In this document: positions 36,896 through 46,006 of the stretch, one piece after another | Numbering within the stretch: position 1 is the stretch's first letter | Layout of the letters: every line of letters begins with the position of its first letter | Source of the DNA: Tissierella sp. MB52-C2 | GTDB taxonomy: Bacteria; Bacillota; Clostridia; Tissierellales; Tissierellaceae | Direction: 5' to 3' | NCBI RefSeq assembly: GCF_030931715.1 | Contig: NZ_CP133261.1 | Coordinates: forward strand, 1,896,643 to 1,960,642 | Length of the DNA: 64,000 bases | Notes under the pieces: generated by a model | The model's input: the letters and a program-made list of their open reading frames with translations, nothing else | Databases searched by the model: none | Told to the model about the DNA's origin: nothing | Made by a program: the position numbers and the translations under genes

Positions 36896-38299
36896 TTATC
36901 TCTTTTTTAGCACAAGAACTTTTCCAATGGGTAATTCATCACTTGCTTTTAATTCATTTAGCTTTAGTATTTCATTTTTATATTTAGTGTTTCCGTAATA
37001 CAAATTACTTATTTTATCTATTGTATCTCCTTCCTTTACTACATGGAATGTATAATTTCCTATACTTACATCTTTACCATCTTCATCTATATTTCTTTCA
37101 TAAAGAGCCTGTAGTTTATCAATTAAAATCACACCATAATCTTCTCTGTTTTTAGGTATTTCAAGATATATTTTCTCTAGTTTCAATGGATATAAACTTA
37201 TATCCTCTGGAGGAGTAGTTTCTATATACTTCCATCCAGTCCAACTTATTCCCTCAGAAATAGGTATTAAAATATCCTCTCCCATTTGCCCCTTAAAGTT
37301 TAGACCTATGGTAGCAGGTGAATAATCATAGGAATATAACCATAATCCAATACTATTTGGAGGATATTTTAGATTTATATTACTTCTAGTAATATCTATA
37401 AATCCACGATTTTCTTCCTCCACTGCCACAATATTATATTCAAACCTTAAGGAATATTTCTTAGATTTTGATTTAGTAGATTGCCCCACATTTCCTTTAA
37501 CTAAATCTTGAGAAGGCAAGAAAAACGTATTTCTATTTTCAAAATCCAATAGAGTTTCTTCGATGTAAGGATTGACTTCTTTTATTTTTACTATATCCTC
37601 TGATGGAGTACCAGTTTCTATAATACTATCAGTATAATCTTTGTAAGGTAAAAAAGGAGTAATTTTTTGTTCCAATTTTTCAGTATCTATATATACTATG
37701 TCATTATCTGTATCAGCAATTCCATCTAAACTATATACCCTTAAAGATATATTTCCATTTAATTTACCTTCATTATCTCTGTCAATAGTTAGACTATCTA
37801 ATAATATCTTTCTAGGACTATTTTTTAATGCCCTTATAATATCTACAACTCCAGTATAATCCCCCTTATATGGAACAGATATATCCATATTCTTCACTTG
37901 AAAATCTCCAATATCCTCATAGCTTGGCCTATTAAAGTTCATGTCTACAGCAGATATACTATCTTTTTCTACTAAATCATTTAATAAATAAATTATCTGT
38001 GCCTGATCTAGTTTTGGAAAATACCTAGATATAATATCTTCTTTTTCTTTATGTAATATATCCCACTCCTTATTAATAGTCTCTTCCTTTCTAAGAATGA
38101 AATTGATCTCATCTATCTTCTCTTGATACTCTAGCTTTTGTGCATTAAGGGTTGATAACTTATGAGCTTGAGGTGCAATGATAAATCTATAACTTCCCCA
38201 GACCACTAGAATGATACCTAAAATGCTCAATAGAAATTTTTCATTTTTAGTCAGTTTTCTAGTTTCCAACTTCTTCTTCCATGTTTTTTGCACCTTCAT
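36896..38299 (-). CDS. pilO: PilO-like assembly protein with C-terminal LysM domain
   Basis: 467 residues, more than twice the usual PilO. Basic N terminus, one membrane segment (about 24-42), a coiled coil (about 45-90), a PilO-type ferredoxin-like domain, then extra beta-rich sequence and a LysM domain (416-467: FHVVKEGDTIDKISNLYYG, ending with GKVLVLKKR). PilO with PilM and PilN forms the alignment complex of type IV pili; LysM binds peptidoglycan. The fusion could tie the complex to the cell wall in place of the outer-membrane parts of Gram-negatives. Overlaps pilN by 41 bases. Confidence 0.82.
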   Translation of the reverse strand: MKVQKTWKKKLETRKLTKNEKFLLSILGIILVVWGSYRFIIAPQAHKLSTLNAQKLEYQEKIDEINFILRKEETINKEWDILHKEKEDIISRYFPKLDQAQIIYLLNDLVEKDSISAVDMNFNRPSYEDIGDFQVKNMDISVPYKGDYTGVVDIIRALKNSPRKILLDSLTIDRDNEGKLNGNISLRVYSLDGIADTDNDIVYIDTEKLEQKITPFLPYKDYTDSIIETGTPSEDIVKIKEVNPYIEETLLDFENRNTFFLPSQDLVKGNVGQSTKSKSKKYSLRFEYNIVAVEEENRGFIDITRSNINLKYPPNSIGLWLYSYDYSPATIGLNFKGQMGEDILIPISEGISWTGWKYIETTPPEDISLYPLKLEKIYLEIPKNREDYGVILIDKLQALYERNIDEDGKDVSIGNYTFHVVKEGDTIDKISNLYYGNTKYKNEILKLNELKASDELPIGKVLVLKKR

Positions 38300-38843
38300 C
38301 TACACCCCTTAATGTAATATTCAGACTAAAATTATAATAATCATTTTGTAGAGAAATATTGGACACAAATATCTCCTCATAATCCTCTAAAGACTCCAAT
38401 CCTTTTTGAAACTCTGCTATTGACCATTTATCCTTAGATATACCAACTATATAAATTTCTCCATCTTGAATACTAAGAGAAGTAAGAAACAAATCCTCTG
38501 GCATATTATCGTTAATCTTGTCTAAAAGAACTTCATCAATCTTATCTCTTTCCTCAATTATTTTATCTAATATTTTAATCTTATCAACAGATTCTTTAAA
38601 CTCATTTACTTCGATTTCCCTCCCCTTAATCTTATCCACTTTTTTTAAGGTGTCAGGATTTTCTGCTGTAAGCCTAAGGCTATTGACCATTTTAGCTTCT
38701 TCTCTAATTATTATTGAATTATAAATTGTATAACCAACTAGATATAAGAGAAAAAAACTTAGTAAAGAAAAATATATAAGCTTTTTATCTAAATTAAATT
38801 CTCTTTTTTCTATATAAGTTTCAAAAAAGTTTAAATCTCTCAT
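38259..38843 (-). CDS. pilN: Type IV pilus assembly protein PilN
   Basis: 194 residues from the ATG at 38841-38843 (SD AGGTG). Starts MRDLNFFETYI, one membrane segment (about 22-42), coiled coil, then a small alpha/beta domain with LPEDLFLTSLSIQDGEIYI-like sequence, matching the PilN family. It bridges the cytoplasmic actin-like PilM and the outer-face PilO. Gene order pilM-pilN-pilO is preserved, with only one base between pilM and pilN. Confidence 0.88.
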   Translation of the reverse strand: MRDLNFFETYIEKREFNLDKKLIYFSLLSFFLLYLVGYTIYNSIIIREEAKMVNSLRLTAENPDTLKKVDKIKGREIEVNEFKESVDKIKILDKIIEERDKIDEVLLDKINDNMPEDLFLTSLSIQDGEIYIVGISKDKWSIAEFQKGLESLEDYEEIFVSNISLQNDYYNFSLNITLRGVDEGAKNMEEEVGN

Positions 38844-38844
38844 A

Positions 38845-39909
38845 TTACACCTCATCACTCCTAATTAATCCACCAATGACATTGGCATATTTCGACAAAT
38901 CTCCATCCCACTTAATCTTATCTAAAGTAGATAGCTGCATACTAGGAATATTAAAATAGGTTGAAAATACGTTATCTGCTCCATTAATATTTGAATATCC
39001 CCCTTGAAGTAAAATATAATTTACCATATTTCCAGTCTCCCTAGTATTATAGTATCTAAATACAATTTCTAACTTTTCACAAATATCATTTAGGGTTGTC
39101 CTTACAATATTTGAAAATCTGGACTTATCTGAGAACTCATCCTGATAATGATTTAAATCCTCTATATCCATTAATTTTTCTTCTATCTCCTCTATGGAAT
39201 AATCAAAGAAGGACATTATATTGTCATATAATACTTTACCCCCAGTATCGATAACTCTTGTTACTTCTATTTTCCCATTTTTCACTATGGTAAGTTTAGA
39301 GTTACTATAGCCTATATCTACTGAAGCTATGGACAAATCCCTAGTATTATAATCCTCATTTACTTTACCATTAAAACTTAATAGCTTTGATATGGCATTG
39401 CCTTGATAATCTAAAATCTCTGGTTTGAGTCCACAATCTCTCAATAAATTCAAATGGCTAATAACCATATCCTTTGGCATGGCAAATAGAAGAATCTTTA
39501 TCCTTTCAATCTCTCCCTCAATTATATTTCCTAGATTTAAATACTGAACCACATAATCCTCTACATTAACTGGAAGATAGTCTTCTACTTGATAATTAAC
39601 AACAGATTTGATTTCATTTTGAGAAACCTTTGGAATAATTATTTCTCTAGTGATTATCTTTGAACTATTTATAATACCATAGACAATACCAGTAGATATA
39701 TTATTTTCCTTTAATTCCTCTTTTATAATTGTGGATAATATATCTTTATCTAATATTTCTCCATCTAGATAAAAATGAGGTTCTACTTGTATTGTAATGG
39801 ATTTTAATATTCGTATATTATCCCTTGCATATTTTCCTTCTAGGACTTTAATCTCCCTAGAACCAAAATCTATAGATAAGGTTCTCTTGGGGACTCTAGG
39901 TAACTTCAA
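38845..39909 (-). CDS. pilM: Type IV pilus assembly protein PilM
   Basis: 354 residues. Actin-like ATPase fold: TLSIDFGSREIKVLEG (phosphate 1), IASVDIGYSNSKLTIV (phosphate 2), ILLQGGYSNINGADNVF (adenosine region), plus the VNYQVEDYLPVNVEDYVVQY segment typical of PilM. Cytoplasmic partner of PilN. SD AGGAGGT, ATG start. Confidence 0.93.
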   Translation of the reverse strand: MKLPRVPKRTLSIDFGSREIKVLEGKYARDNIRILKSITIQVEPHFYLDGEILDKDILSTIIKEELKENNISTGIVYGIINSSKIITREIIIPKVSQNEIKSVVNYQVEDYLPVNVEDYVVQYLNLGNIIEGEIERIKILLFAMPKDMVISHLNLLRDCGLKPEILDYQGNAISKLLSFNGKVNEDYNTRDLSIASVDIGYSNSKLTIVKNGKIEVTRVIDTGGKVLYDNIMSFFDYSIEEIEEKLMDIEDLNHYQDEFSDKSRFSNIVRTTLNDICEKLEIVFRYYNTRETGNMVNYILLQGGYSNINGADNVFSTYFNIPSMQLSTLDKIKWDGDLSKYANVIGGLIRSDEV

Positions 39910-39945
39910 TAGTATTACCTCCTTAATTTCTTCGTGAAAAGACTT

Positions 39946-40470
39946 TTAGTTATATTTTGAGTAATAAATCTTGTTTTGAATATTATTTTCTCTATAGGTA
40001 GGTATATTCTCCAATAGAATATTAAAATTTATACTGTATGTTTCACTATTTTTATTTGTTTCTTCCTCTATTTCTATTGTTATATTGATTATGCCATTGG
40101 GATTTGTATCTTTAGGATTAAATTCTATTCCTCTTAAAGAATTTGTAAATAGAGTCTGTCTTTTATCTTCATTTTCTATTCCGCTGTCATTGTAAGTCTT
40201 CTTTATCAAACTCCCATTATTTGCTTCAAGAGAAAAATGTTCTTCTTTTATTGTTTTTTCATTGAACCTTATTTCCTTTGCCGTTCTAAGTTCCTTAGTA
40301 ATTAACTCTGATACTATTCTTGCGTCTTTTTGAATAAACCCCTTATTCTTTCCAAGATTAAATGATTTATTTCCCACAAATAATATTGAATATATCATCT
40401 GTAAAACAATAGCCATAATTGCTATTGTAATAATTAATTCTATTAATGTAAGCCCTTTATTGTTTTTCAT
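39946..40470 (-). CDS. Type IV prepilin, minor (second of a duplicated pair)
   Basis: 174 residues. Leader MKNNKG, then LTLIELIITIAIMAIVLQM with Glu5. Its first 19 codons are nearly the same in DNA and protein as those of the gene at 40467-40847, pointing to duplication of the pilin head with divergent bodies. The soluble part is beta-rich (GIINITIEIEEETNKNSE). Its start overlaps the end of the neighbour by 4 bases. Confidence 0.87.
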   Translation of the reverse strand: MKNNKGLTLIELIITIAIMAIVLQMIYSILFVGNKSFNLGKNKGFIQKDARIVSELITKELRTAKEIRFNEKTIKEEHFSLEANNGSLIKKTYNDSGIENEDKRQTLFTNSLRGIEFNPKDTNPNGIINITIEIEEETNKNSETYSINFNILLENIPTYRENNIQNKIYYSKYN

Positions 40471-40847
40471 CGTGCCACCTCTTTATGGTGATCTAGAATC
40501 AATTTTTTTGGAACAAAGGTAGTTATTTTAATATTAAAGCTTTTCTCATTTGATTTTTTTATATCATCATCTTTAACTTCTATTATCTTTCCATCTACCT
40601 CTTTGTCCTTAATAATCTCTTTTATTGTAACTTTAACTTTATCTTTATTAGCTGTATCTTCTTTGCTTCTTATTATTTCTTCATCTACTTTTTCCTTAAC
40701 TTTTAAAACTCTTTTCGTTCTTTCACCTGATTTAGATATATTCATACTACTAATATTAAAAATACTTAATATCCCAATGGACATAATTGAAATGATAGCT
40801 ATTGTAATAATTATCTCTATTAATGTAAGACCTTTATTATTTTTCAT
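40467..40847 (-). CDS. Type IV prepilin, minor (first of a duplicated pair)
   Basis: 126 residues from the ATG at 40845-40847, chosen for SD AAAGGTG and for giving a normal leader MKNNKG; an upstream start would add 13 residues overlapping the preceding gene. Mature N terminus LTLIEIIITIAIISIMSIG with Glu5. The soluble part is short and rich in Lys, Asp and Glu. Forms a pair with 39946-40470. Confidence 0.85.
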   Translation of the reverse strand: MKNNKGLTLIEIIITIAIISIMSIGILSIFNISSMNISKSGERTKRVLKVKEKVDEEIIRSKEDTANKDKVKVTIKEIIKDKEVDGKIIEVKDDDIKKSNEKSFNIKITTFVPKKLILDHHKEVAR

Positions 40848-40857
40848 ATTATCACCT

Positions 40858-42180
40858 TTATTTATAATGGCTTGGTTTGAAAACAATCGAAGATGAATTT
40901 GATGTTTCTCCTCCTATTTGAATATTATTAACATAAGCAGGATCATACTCTACAGATGCACCTCCAGATAGAGTTACATTTTTACCTACTACTCCTCCCT
41001 TTACATTGCCACTTCCTAAGAATTTAATATCAGCTTCCGGAGCATAAATTACTCCATTATGAACATAACTACCTCCACTTATGGTTATATTATTTCCACC
41101 GGATATTAAATTACCGTTAACAGCTCCTCTTCCCCTTATATTTATATCTGCCTGCTTTACATATAATGATCCAAAAATCTTGGTTTCATCTGTAATGTTT
41201 AAATTTTCCTTTCCATTATAATATATTTCAACTTTATTAGGATTTCCACCTAGATTAAATCCACCTTTTAAACTTTTATAATTCTCTATAAATAATTTTA
41301 TCTTCCCGGTACCTAACACTTTTATATGTCCTTGTTGAACATCAAAATCTTTTATTCTTAATACAATATCACCTTTAGTAGTATCTATTGTTGCAGAGCG
41401 ATTTGATTCTATAATAAGGCTGTCATAATATGCACTTGTATCGATTATTGGATTAGTATTAATACTATTTGTTAGAATAACGCCCTTGTGAGGTAAATTT
41501 GCTGGATATTCAAAAAAACTAGGCAAAGAGTATATCCTTTTCTCAATATATTCCACTTTAGGCTCCTTTTTATCCCAATCAGGCTTATTTATTACTTCAG
41601 TACTGTCGGATCCAATGGGAATATTTATTATCAATTGATCATTAAATCCAGATGTGAATTCAATGGCATTTTCACTTGATGAATTAGTACCTATATCTCC
41701 TATGACATTATTTTGTGTATTATTCTCAAACTTCATATAAACATCTGCAAATATTGCCATATCTATATCTACAGTTTTATTTTCTTCATGTTTTTCAATA
41801 TACATCTCTTTAGAGATTTTTTCTGTAACTTTATTTATCTCACCTACAGATTCAATAATCATATTACCATTATCTTGAAATAATATTACTTTAGCCTTAC
41901 CTTCTCCAATTACTATTTCTTCAACATCAACTCTATTATTATTTTCAAGCTTTTCATTTAGTTTCTTGGCTTCTTCTTCATCCATTGTAAGTATTGCTGC
42001 CTCAACAGCCTCCACCCCTGACCTTGCTATATAATATGCTGAGGTTTTATATTGGTGGTGTAATGACACCTTATTCTCATTTGACATAAGTCCTAAAGCA
42101 ACTGTCCCAAATATCATTAATACAGCAAATATAATTAATGTATTTACTAAAGCCAGACCTCTTCTATTTTTAAACTTCAT
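40858..42180 (-). CDS. PilX-type exported protein with beta-roll C terminus
   Basis: 440 residues from the ATG at 42178-42180, 9 bases after GGGAG. N terminus KFKNRRGLALVNTLIIFAVLM and YYIARSGVEAVEAAI match PilX/T4P minor pilin heads without the usual Glu5. The C-terminal half has repeated short turns: GSLYVKQADINIRGRGAVNG, ISGGNNITISGGSYVHNG, IYAPEADIKFLGSGNVKGG, then NVTLSGGASV, a bactofilin-like or right-handed beta-roll pattern. Likely a large pilus-tip or surface adhesin-like component. Function inferred only from location and form. Confidence 0.75.
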   Translation of the reverse strand: MKFKNRRGLALVNTLIIFAVLMIFGTVALGLMSNENKVSLHHQYKTSAYYIARSGVEAVEAAILTMDEEEAKKLNEKLENNNRVDVEEIVIGEGKAKVILFQDNGNMIIESVGEINKVTEKISKEMYIEKHEENKTVDIDMAIFADVYMKFENNTQNNVIGDIGTNSSSENAIEFTSGFNDQLIINIPIGSDSTEVINKPDWDKKEPKVEYIEKRIYSLPSFFEYPANLPHKGVILTNSINTNPIIDTSAYYDSLIIESNRSATIDTTKGDIVLRIKDFDVQQGHIKVLGTGKIKLFIENYKSLKGGFNLGGNPNKVEIYYNGKENLNITDETKIFGSLYVKQADINIRGRGAVNGNLISGGNNITISGGSYVHNGVIYAPEADIKFLGSGNVKGGVVGKNVTLSGGASVEYDPAYVNNIQIGGETSNSSSIVFKPSHYK

Positions 42181-42233
42181 CTTAATCAACTCCCAAGTTT
42201 GATTATGAAATATAATTTGCTGATTTGTATAAT

Positions 42234-42995
42234 TTAGTAGAAAAACAGACTTATATACCAGCTAATCAACTGTTCTTTCCAAAATACCACTATAAAAAAT
42301 GCCCCTACAATGAAAGGTCCAAAGGGAATAGGGTCCCTTCTTCCTTTGATTTTCGTAATTAGTAGAAATACTGATATAATTGCACCTAATATAAAGGATA
42401 GAAATATAGTTAAGAATATCCCCTTAATTCCTAATATAAATCCTAGGGAGCCAATTAGAGTAGCATCTCCTACACCCATTCCACCTTGTGAAACTAAAAT
42501 AATTAGTATAAATAATAAAGCAGATAAAACTAGGCCTCCTATACTATTTAATAGCTGTGGTGGTTTATTATATAATATGTATGAAAGTACTTTATAGATA
42601 GTAGTAATTCCTAAAATTAAAACTACTAATATATCTGGAATAATCATTTCCTTTAGATCTATTAAAGTTATTGTAATAAGTATAGAAAAAATAATTGCAT
42701 AAAAGAAAAATTCTAGTGTTAACCCATATTTCTTATAGATGAATAAATAGATAATAGAATTGAGTAGTTCAACTATTGGGTACTGAAGGGAGATTTTCTC
42801 CCTACAGTACCCACATTTCCCCTTATGATGTATAAAGCTAAGTACTGGTATTAGATCATACCATTTTAGATTTGTATTACAATTTGGACAATGGGATGCT
42901 GGATAGGCAATATTCTCATCCCTTGGTATCCTATATATACATACATTTAAAAATGAACCTATTAATAATCCGTATAGGGAAATTAGTATAGTCAT
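42234..42995 (-). CDS. pilD: Prepilin peptidase PilD
   Basis: 253 residues, about eight membrane segments. N-terminal cytoplasmic loop with two CxxC pairs (CPNC and CGYC; zinc site) that carries methyltransferase activity in bifunctional members. Catalytic aspartates in TLIDLKEMIIPD and in the GMGVGDATL loop (GxGD). Cleaves the leaders of all prepilins in this locus before Phe/Leu/Tyr and may methylate the new N terminus. Lies 27 bases after pilA. SD AAAGGAG. Confidence 0.96.
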   Translation of the reverse strand: MTILISLYGLLIGSFLNVCIYRIPRDENIAYPASHCPNCNTNLKWYDLIPVLSFIHHKGKCGYCREKISLQYPIVELLNSIIYLFIYKKYGLTLEFFFYAIIFSILITITLIDLKEMIIPDILVVLILGITTIYKVLSYILYNKPPQLLNSIGGLVLSALLFILIILVSQGGMGVGDATLIGSLGFILGIKGIFLTIFLSFILGAIISVFLLITKIKGRRDPIPFGPFIVGAFFIVVFWKEQLISWYISLFFY

Positions 42996-43022
42996 TTGTA
43001 CTGCTCCTTTTGTTGATGTTAT

Positions 43023-43436
43023 TTAATCTTCTTTTACTTCTTCTACTACTTTGATTTCTCCATCTTTAATTCCCACTTCACCTGGTTCTACCTTTATATC
43101 TCCCTCTTTAGTTATGGACACTTTAAACTCTTTATTATCAAAAGTTTTAGGTGTTTCTTCTTTATCGAAATATTTTTTAAAATTCTCCTCAGCTGTTATT
43201 TCTGTATCATTTGTAGAGTCATGAGCATCAGGATAATCAGCTAAATACATTGTTGCTGTACTCTTCAATATCCTTACATTGGCATTATGTGCTGATACCT
43301 TTGCACTATTTCTTGAGCCAGATAGCTTAGGCACAGCAATTCCCGCTAAAATCCCCAATATTGCAATAACTACTACTAATTCCACCAAAGTAAATCCTTT
43401 TCTTTTCTTCATTTTTTCATTAAACCATTTTAACAT
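43023..43436 (-). CDS. pilA: Major type IV pilin PilA
   Basis: 137 residues. Leader of 14 residues ending in KKRKG, mature start FTLVELVVVIAILGILAGIAVPKL with Glu5, the most canonical pilin head in the window. The body is short and acidic with no Cys. It is the first gene after a c-di-GMP-I riboswitch and terminator, so its amount, and that of genes behind it, is probably set by c-di-GMP. SD is a G-rich tract (AAGGGGGG). Confidence 0.9.
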   Translation of the reverse strand: MLKWFNEKMKKRKGFTLVELVVVIAILGILAGIAVPKLSGSRNSAKVSAHNANVRILKSTATMYLADYPDAHDSTNDTEITAEENFKKYFDKEETPKTFDNKEFKVSITKEGDIKVEPGEVGIKDGEIKVVEEVKED

Positions 43437-43546
43437 TTCTTTCCCCCCTTAATTTTTTTGCTAAAACTTCATATAATTATAATTATCTCCTTTTTAAATC
43501 ACCACCTTTAAAGTGTCTGAAAATTGAGTTTTTAGCTTTTTTATAC

Positions 43547-43582
43547 AAAAAAACTGCATAAATAATACAACTATTTATGCAG
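43547..43582 (-). terminator. Riboswitch-linked terminator ahead of pilA
   Basis: 11-bp stem (43554-43564 with 43572-43582), 7-base loop, then seven T on the minus strand (43547-43553). It begins two bases inside the predicted 3' strand of the c-di-GMP aptamer, so folding of the two can influence each other. About 110 bases before the pilA ATG. Confidence 0.92.
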
Positions 43583-43680
43583 CCGAACGATCATTTTTAT
43601 CCTTAGATAATTTTAGACTCAGGCTTTGCGTCACTAGGTTTCCCTAGCTTTGCCCTGGAAATACAGGAATTTCGCTAAAT
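43583..43680 (-). promoter_or_regulatory. c-di-GMP-I (GEMM) riboswitch
   Basis: Minus strand holds CAGGGCAAA, a 5-bp stem capped by a GAAA tetraloop (stem 43634-43638 with 43643-43647, loop 43639-43642), then GACGCAAAGCCT, matching the GEMM-I core of known c-di-GMP sensors in order and spacing. A second helix follows and ends in TTCGGCT, with a TCTAAGG stretch as possible tetraloop receptor. It sits between pilC and pilA and is followed by an intrinsic terminator. Whether ligand turns transcription on or off cannot be decided by eye; a TTGACA at 43722-43727 might be a weak promoter for it, otherwise it acts on read-through from pilB-pilT-pilC. Confidence 0.93.
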
Positions 43681-43730
43681 TAATTTAATTTATTTATTTC
43701 CTGTTACATTATGTTTTTAATTGTCAAATT

Positions 43731-44930
43731 TTAGATTGTATTTACCATATCAAACATTGGTATTGCCATTGCTATTACTATAAATCCTATTATTAGAGCC
43801 ATGACTATTAACATTATTGGCTCCATTAGTGTTGTCAGTCTTTGTAAAGCTACTTCTACTTCATCGTCATAGAAGTCTGCTGTCTTATATAATATATCGT
43901 CTAATGCTCCTGATTCTTCACCTACTTTTATCATTGAATCAACCATTGGTGGAAATATTCTTGTTTCTGATACTGCATTTGATAAAGTCGCTCCTTTTCT
44001 TATATCTTCCATGGATTTTTCCAGTCTATTTTCTACTACTTTATTTCCCACTACTCTACCTACCACTTCTATGGACTCCAATAGTGGTATACCACTAGAC
44101 ATAAGTGTTGATAATGTTCTTGTAAATCTTGATGTTATTATCTTTACATTAGTATCCTTTACTACTGGTATCTTTAATTTTATAGTATCCAATGTTATTC
44201 TTCCAGATGGTGTTTCTTTATATAATATGAGCCCAGCCACAGCTAAAATTACTCCTCCTAAGAATAAATACCAAAACTCTGTTAGCCAATTGCTTATATT
44301 TAGTAGTATTTGTGTAGGTAATGGCAGGGCCTGCCCACTACTTTCAAACATTCCAATAAATGTAGGCATTACTGCTATAAGTAAAAATATAACTACACCT
44401 ATGGACACTATACTAAGAATTATTGGATATATCATGGCTGATTTAATTTTGTTTTCCAATTTGTTTTCCTTTTCAAAATGAACTGCCATTCTTTCCATTA
44501 TAGTATCTAAGTTTCCACTTACTTCCCCTGCTTGAACCATATTTATAAGGAGACCAGGAAATACTTTTTTATGTTTTCTCATGCTTTCTGATAATGTAAA
44601 TCCTTTTTGTACACTTTCATAGACACCGCTTAAAGCCTTAATTAGGGCTTTATTTTGAGATTGTTTCTCTAATATTTCTAAACATTTTACTATACCTATT
44701 CCTGCATCTAGCATGGTGTAAAATTGTCGGCAAAATACTGCTAAATCTTTTTTCTTAACTTTTTTAGAAAATAAATCTATTTTAGCATCTGATTCTATAT
44801 CTCTTTCAATAGATATCGGAATATAATTATTACCCTTTATCATGGCTAATACATCAGATTCTTCTTCTCCTTCAAAAAATCCTTCTATGGTTTCGCCAGT
44901 TTGAGATACTGCTTTATATTTATATATCAT
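43731..44930 (-). CDS. pilC: Type IV pilus platform protein PilC
   Basis: 399 residues from the ATG at 44928-44930 (SD AGGATG, 8 bases). GspF/PilC family: two cytoplasmic helical domains each followed by membrane segments (about 165-200, 218-238 and 372-395). Typical stretches: DLAVFCRQFYTMLDAGIGIVKCLE, the MVQAGEVSGNLD and IKVGEESGALDDIL motifs of the two halves, and TLMEPIMLIVMALIIG. Inner-membrane platform that couples the PilB and PilT motors to the pilin. Confidence 0.96.
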   Translation of the reverse strand: MIYKYKAVSQTGETIEGFFEGEEESDVLAMIKGNNYIPISIERDIESDAKIDLFSKKVKKKDLAVFCRQFYTMLDAGIGIVKCLEILEKQSQNKALIKALSGVYESVQKGFTLSESMRKHKKVFPGLLINMVQAGEVSGNLDTIMERMAVHFEKENKLENKIKSAMIYPIILSIVSIGVVIFLLIAVMPTFIGMFESSGQALPLPTQILLNISNWLTEFWYLFLGGVILAVAGLILYKETPSGRITLDTIKLKIPVVKDTNVKIITSRFTRTLSTLMSSGIPLLESIEVVGRVVGNKVVENRLEKSMEDIRKGATLSNAVSETRIFPPMVDSMIKVGEESGALDDILYKTADFYDDEVEVALQRLTTLMEPIMLIVMALIIGFIVIAMAIPMFDMVNTI

Positions 44931-44942
44931 AAAGAACACATC

Positions 44943-45995
44943 CTAAATAATATATTTTTTTATATTATCTTGGTTAATAGCTTGAGTTAAAATTGTTTCT
45001 TTCGTTATTAATCCTTTCTTATATAGATCTAGTAAGGAATTGTCCATAGTTTGCATTTGAAACTTTCCTCCTGTTTGAATTGCTGTATCTATTTGATGGA
45101 TTTTTTCTTCTCTAATTAGATTCCTTATGGCTGTGGTGGCTACCATAACTTCAAAGGCAGCTATTCTTCCACTACCATCTGACTTTGGTAGCAACTGTTG
45201 TGATACTATGGCTTTGATTACTGATGCAAACTGTATTCTCACCTGTTGCTGCTGATGAGGGGGAAATACATCTATTACCCTATCTATAGTCTTAGCAGAA
45301 CCTATGGTATGTAATGTGGACAATACTAAATGTCCTGTTTCTGCTGCCGTAAGGGCTATGGATATGGTCTCTAAATCTCTCATTTCTCCCACTAATATAA
45401 CATCTGGATCTTGGCGTAGGGAAGCCCTTAGACTGTTGGCAAAGGAATCGGAGTCTATTCCTATTTCTCTTTGATTTACTATGCTTTGGTTGTGTTTATG
45501 GAGATACTCTATAGGGTCCTCCAGTGTTAAAATATGACATTTCCTCTCTTTGTTGATTAAGTTTATCATGGAAGCTAAGGTTGTTGATTTTCCGCTTCCC
45601 GTTGGCCCTGTAACTAAAATAAGCCCACGGGGAAGTCTAGCCAAATCTTTGACTACAGAAGGAAGTCCTAGCTCATCAATAGTGGGGACTTCTAAAGGAA
45701 TTATCCTTAGTGCCATGGCGTAGGAGCCTCTTTGTTTATATGCATTTATTCTATATCTACCTACTCCTGGACTAGAAAAAGAAGTATCTACCTCTCCCTT
45801 TTCTTCCAGTTCTTTTACTGTTCTTTCATCTAAAGTTTCATAAACCATGGACTTAGTATCCTCTGGCATTAATTTCTTGCTTTCAAGGGTCAATAATTCA
45901 CCATTAATCCTTAAAATAGGTGGAGTCCCAACTGTTATATGGATATCAGATGCATTTTTTTTCATTGCTATATTTACTAATTCTACTATATTCAT
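44943..45995 (-). CDS. pilT: Type IV pilus retraction ATPase PilT
   Basis: 350 residues. PAS-like N domain with SDIHITVGTPPILRINGEL, Walker A GPTGSGKSTTLASMI, Asp box LTLEDPIEYLHKH, Walker B DPDVILVGEMRDLET, His box TGHLVLSTLHT, and AIRNLIREEKIHQI near the end, which is PilT-specific. Hexameric motor that pulls in pili, giving twitching or DNA uptake. Lies between pilB and pilC with gaps of 11 and 12 bases. Confidence 0.96.
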   Translation of the reverse strand: MNIVELVNIAMKKNASDIHITVGTPPILRINGELLTLESKKLMPEDTKSMVYETLDERTVKELEEKGEVDTSFSSPGVGRYRINAYKQRGSYAMALRIIPLEVPTIDELGLPSVVKDLARLPRGLILVTGPTGSGKSTTLASMINLINKERKCHILTLEDPIEYLHKHNQSIVNQREIGIDSDSFANSLRASLRQDPDVILVGEMRDLETISIALTAAETGHLVLSTLHTIGSAKTIDRVIDVFPPHQQQQVRIQFASVIKAIVSQQLLPKSDGSGRIAAFEVMVATTAIRNLIREEKIHQIDTAIQTGGKFQMQTMDNSLLDLYKKGLITKETILTQAINQDNIKKYII

Positions 45996-46006
45996 ATTAT
46001 TCTCTC

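Noticed and set aside
43583..43680. Assigning on or off polarity to the c-di-GMP riboswitch
   Set aside because: The terminator stem overlaps the aptamer by only two bases and a possible antiterminator in the 5' leader is AT-rich and ambiguous.
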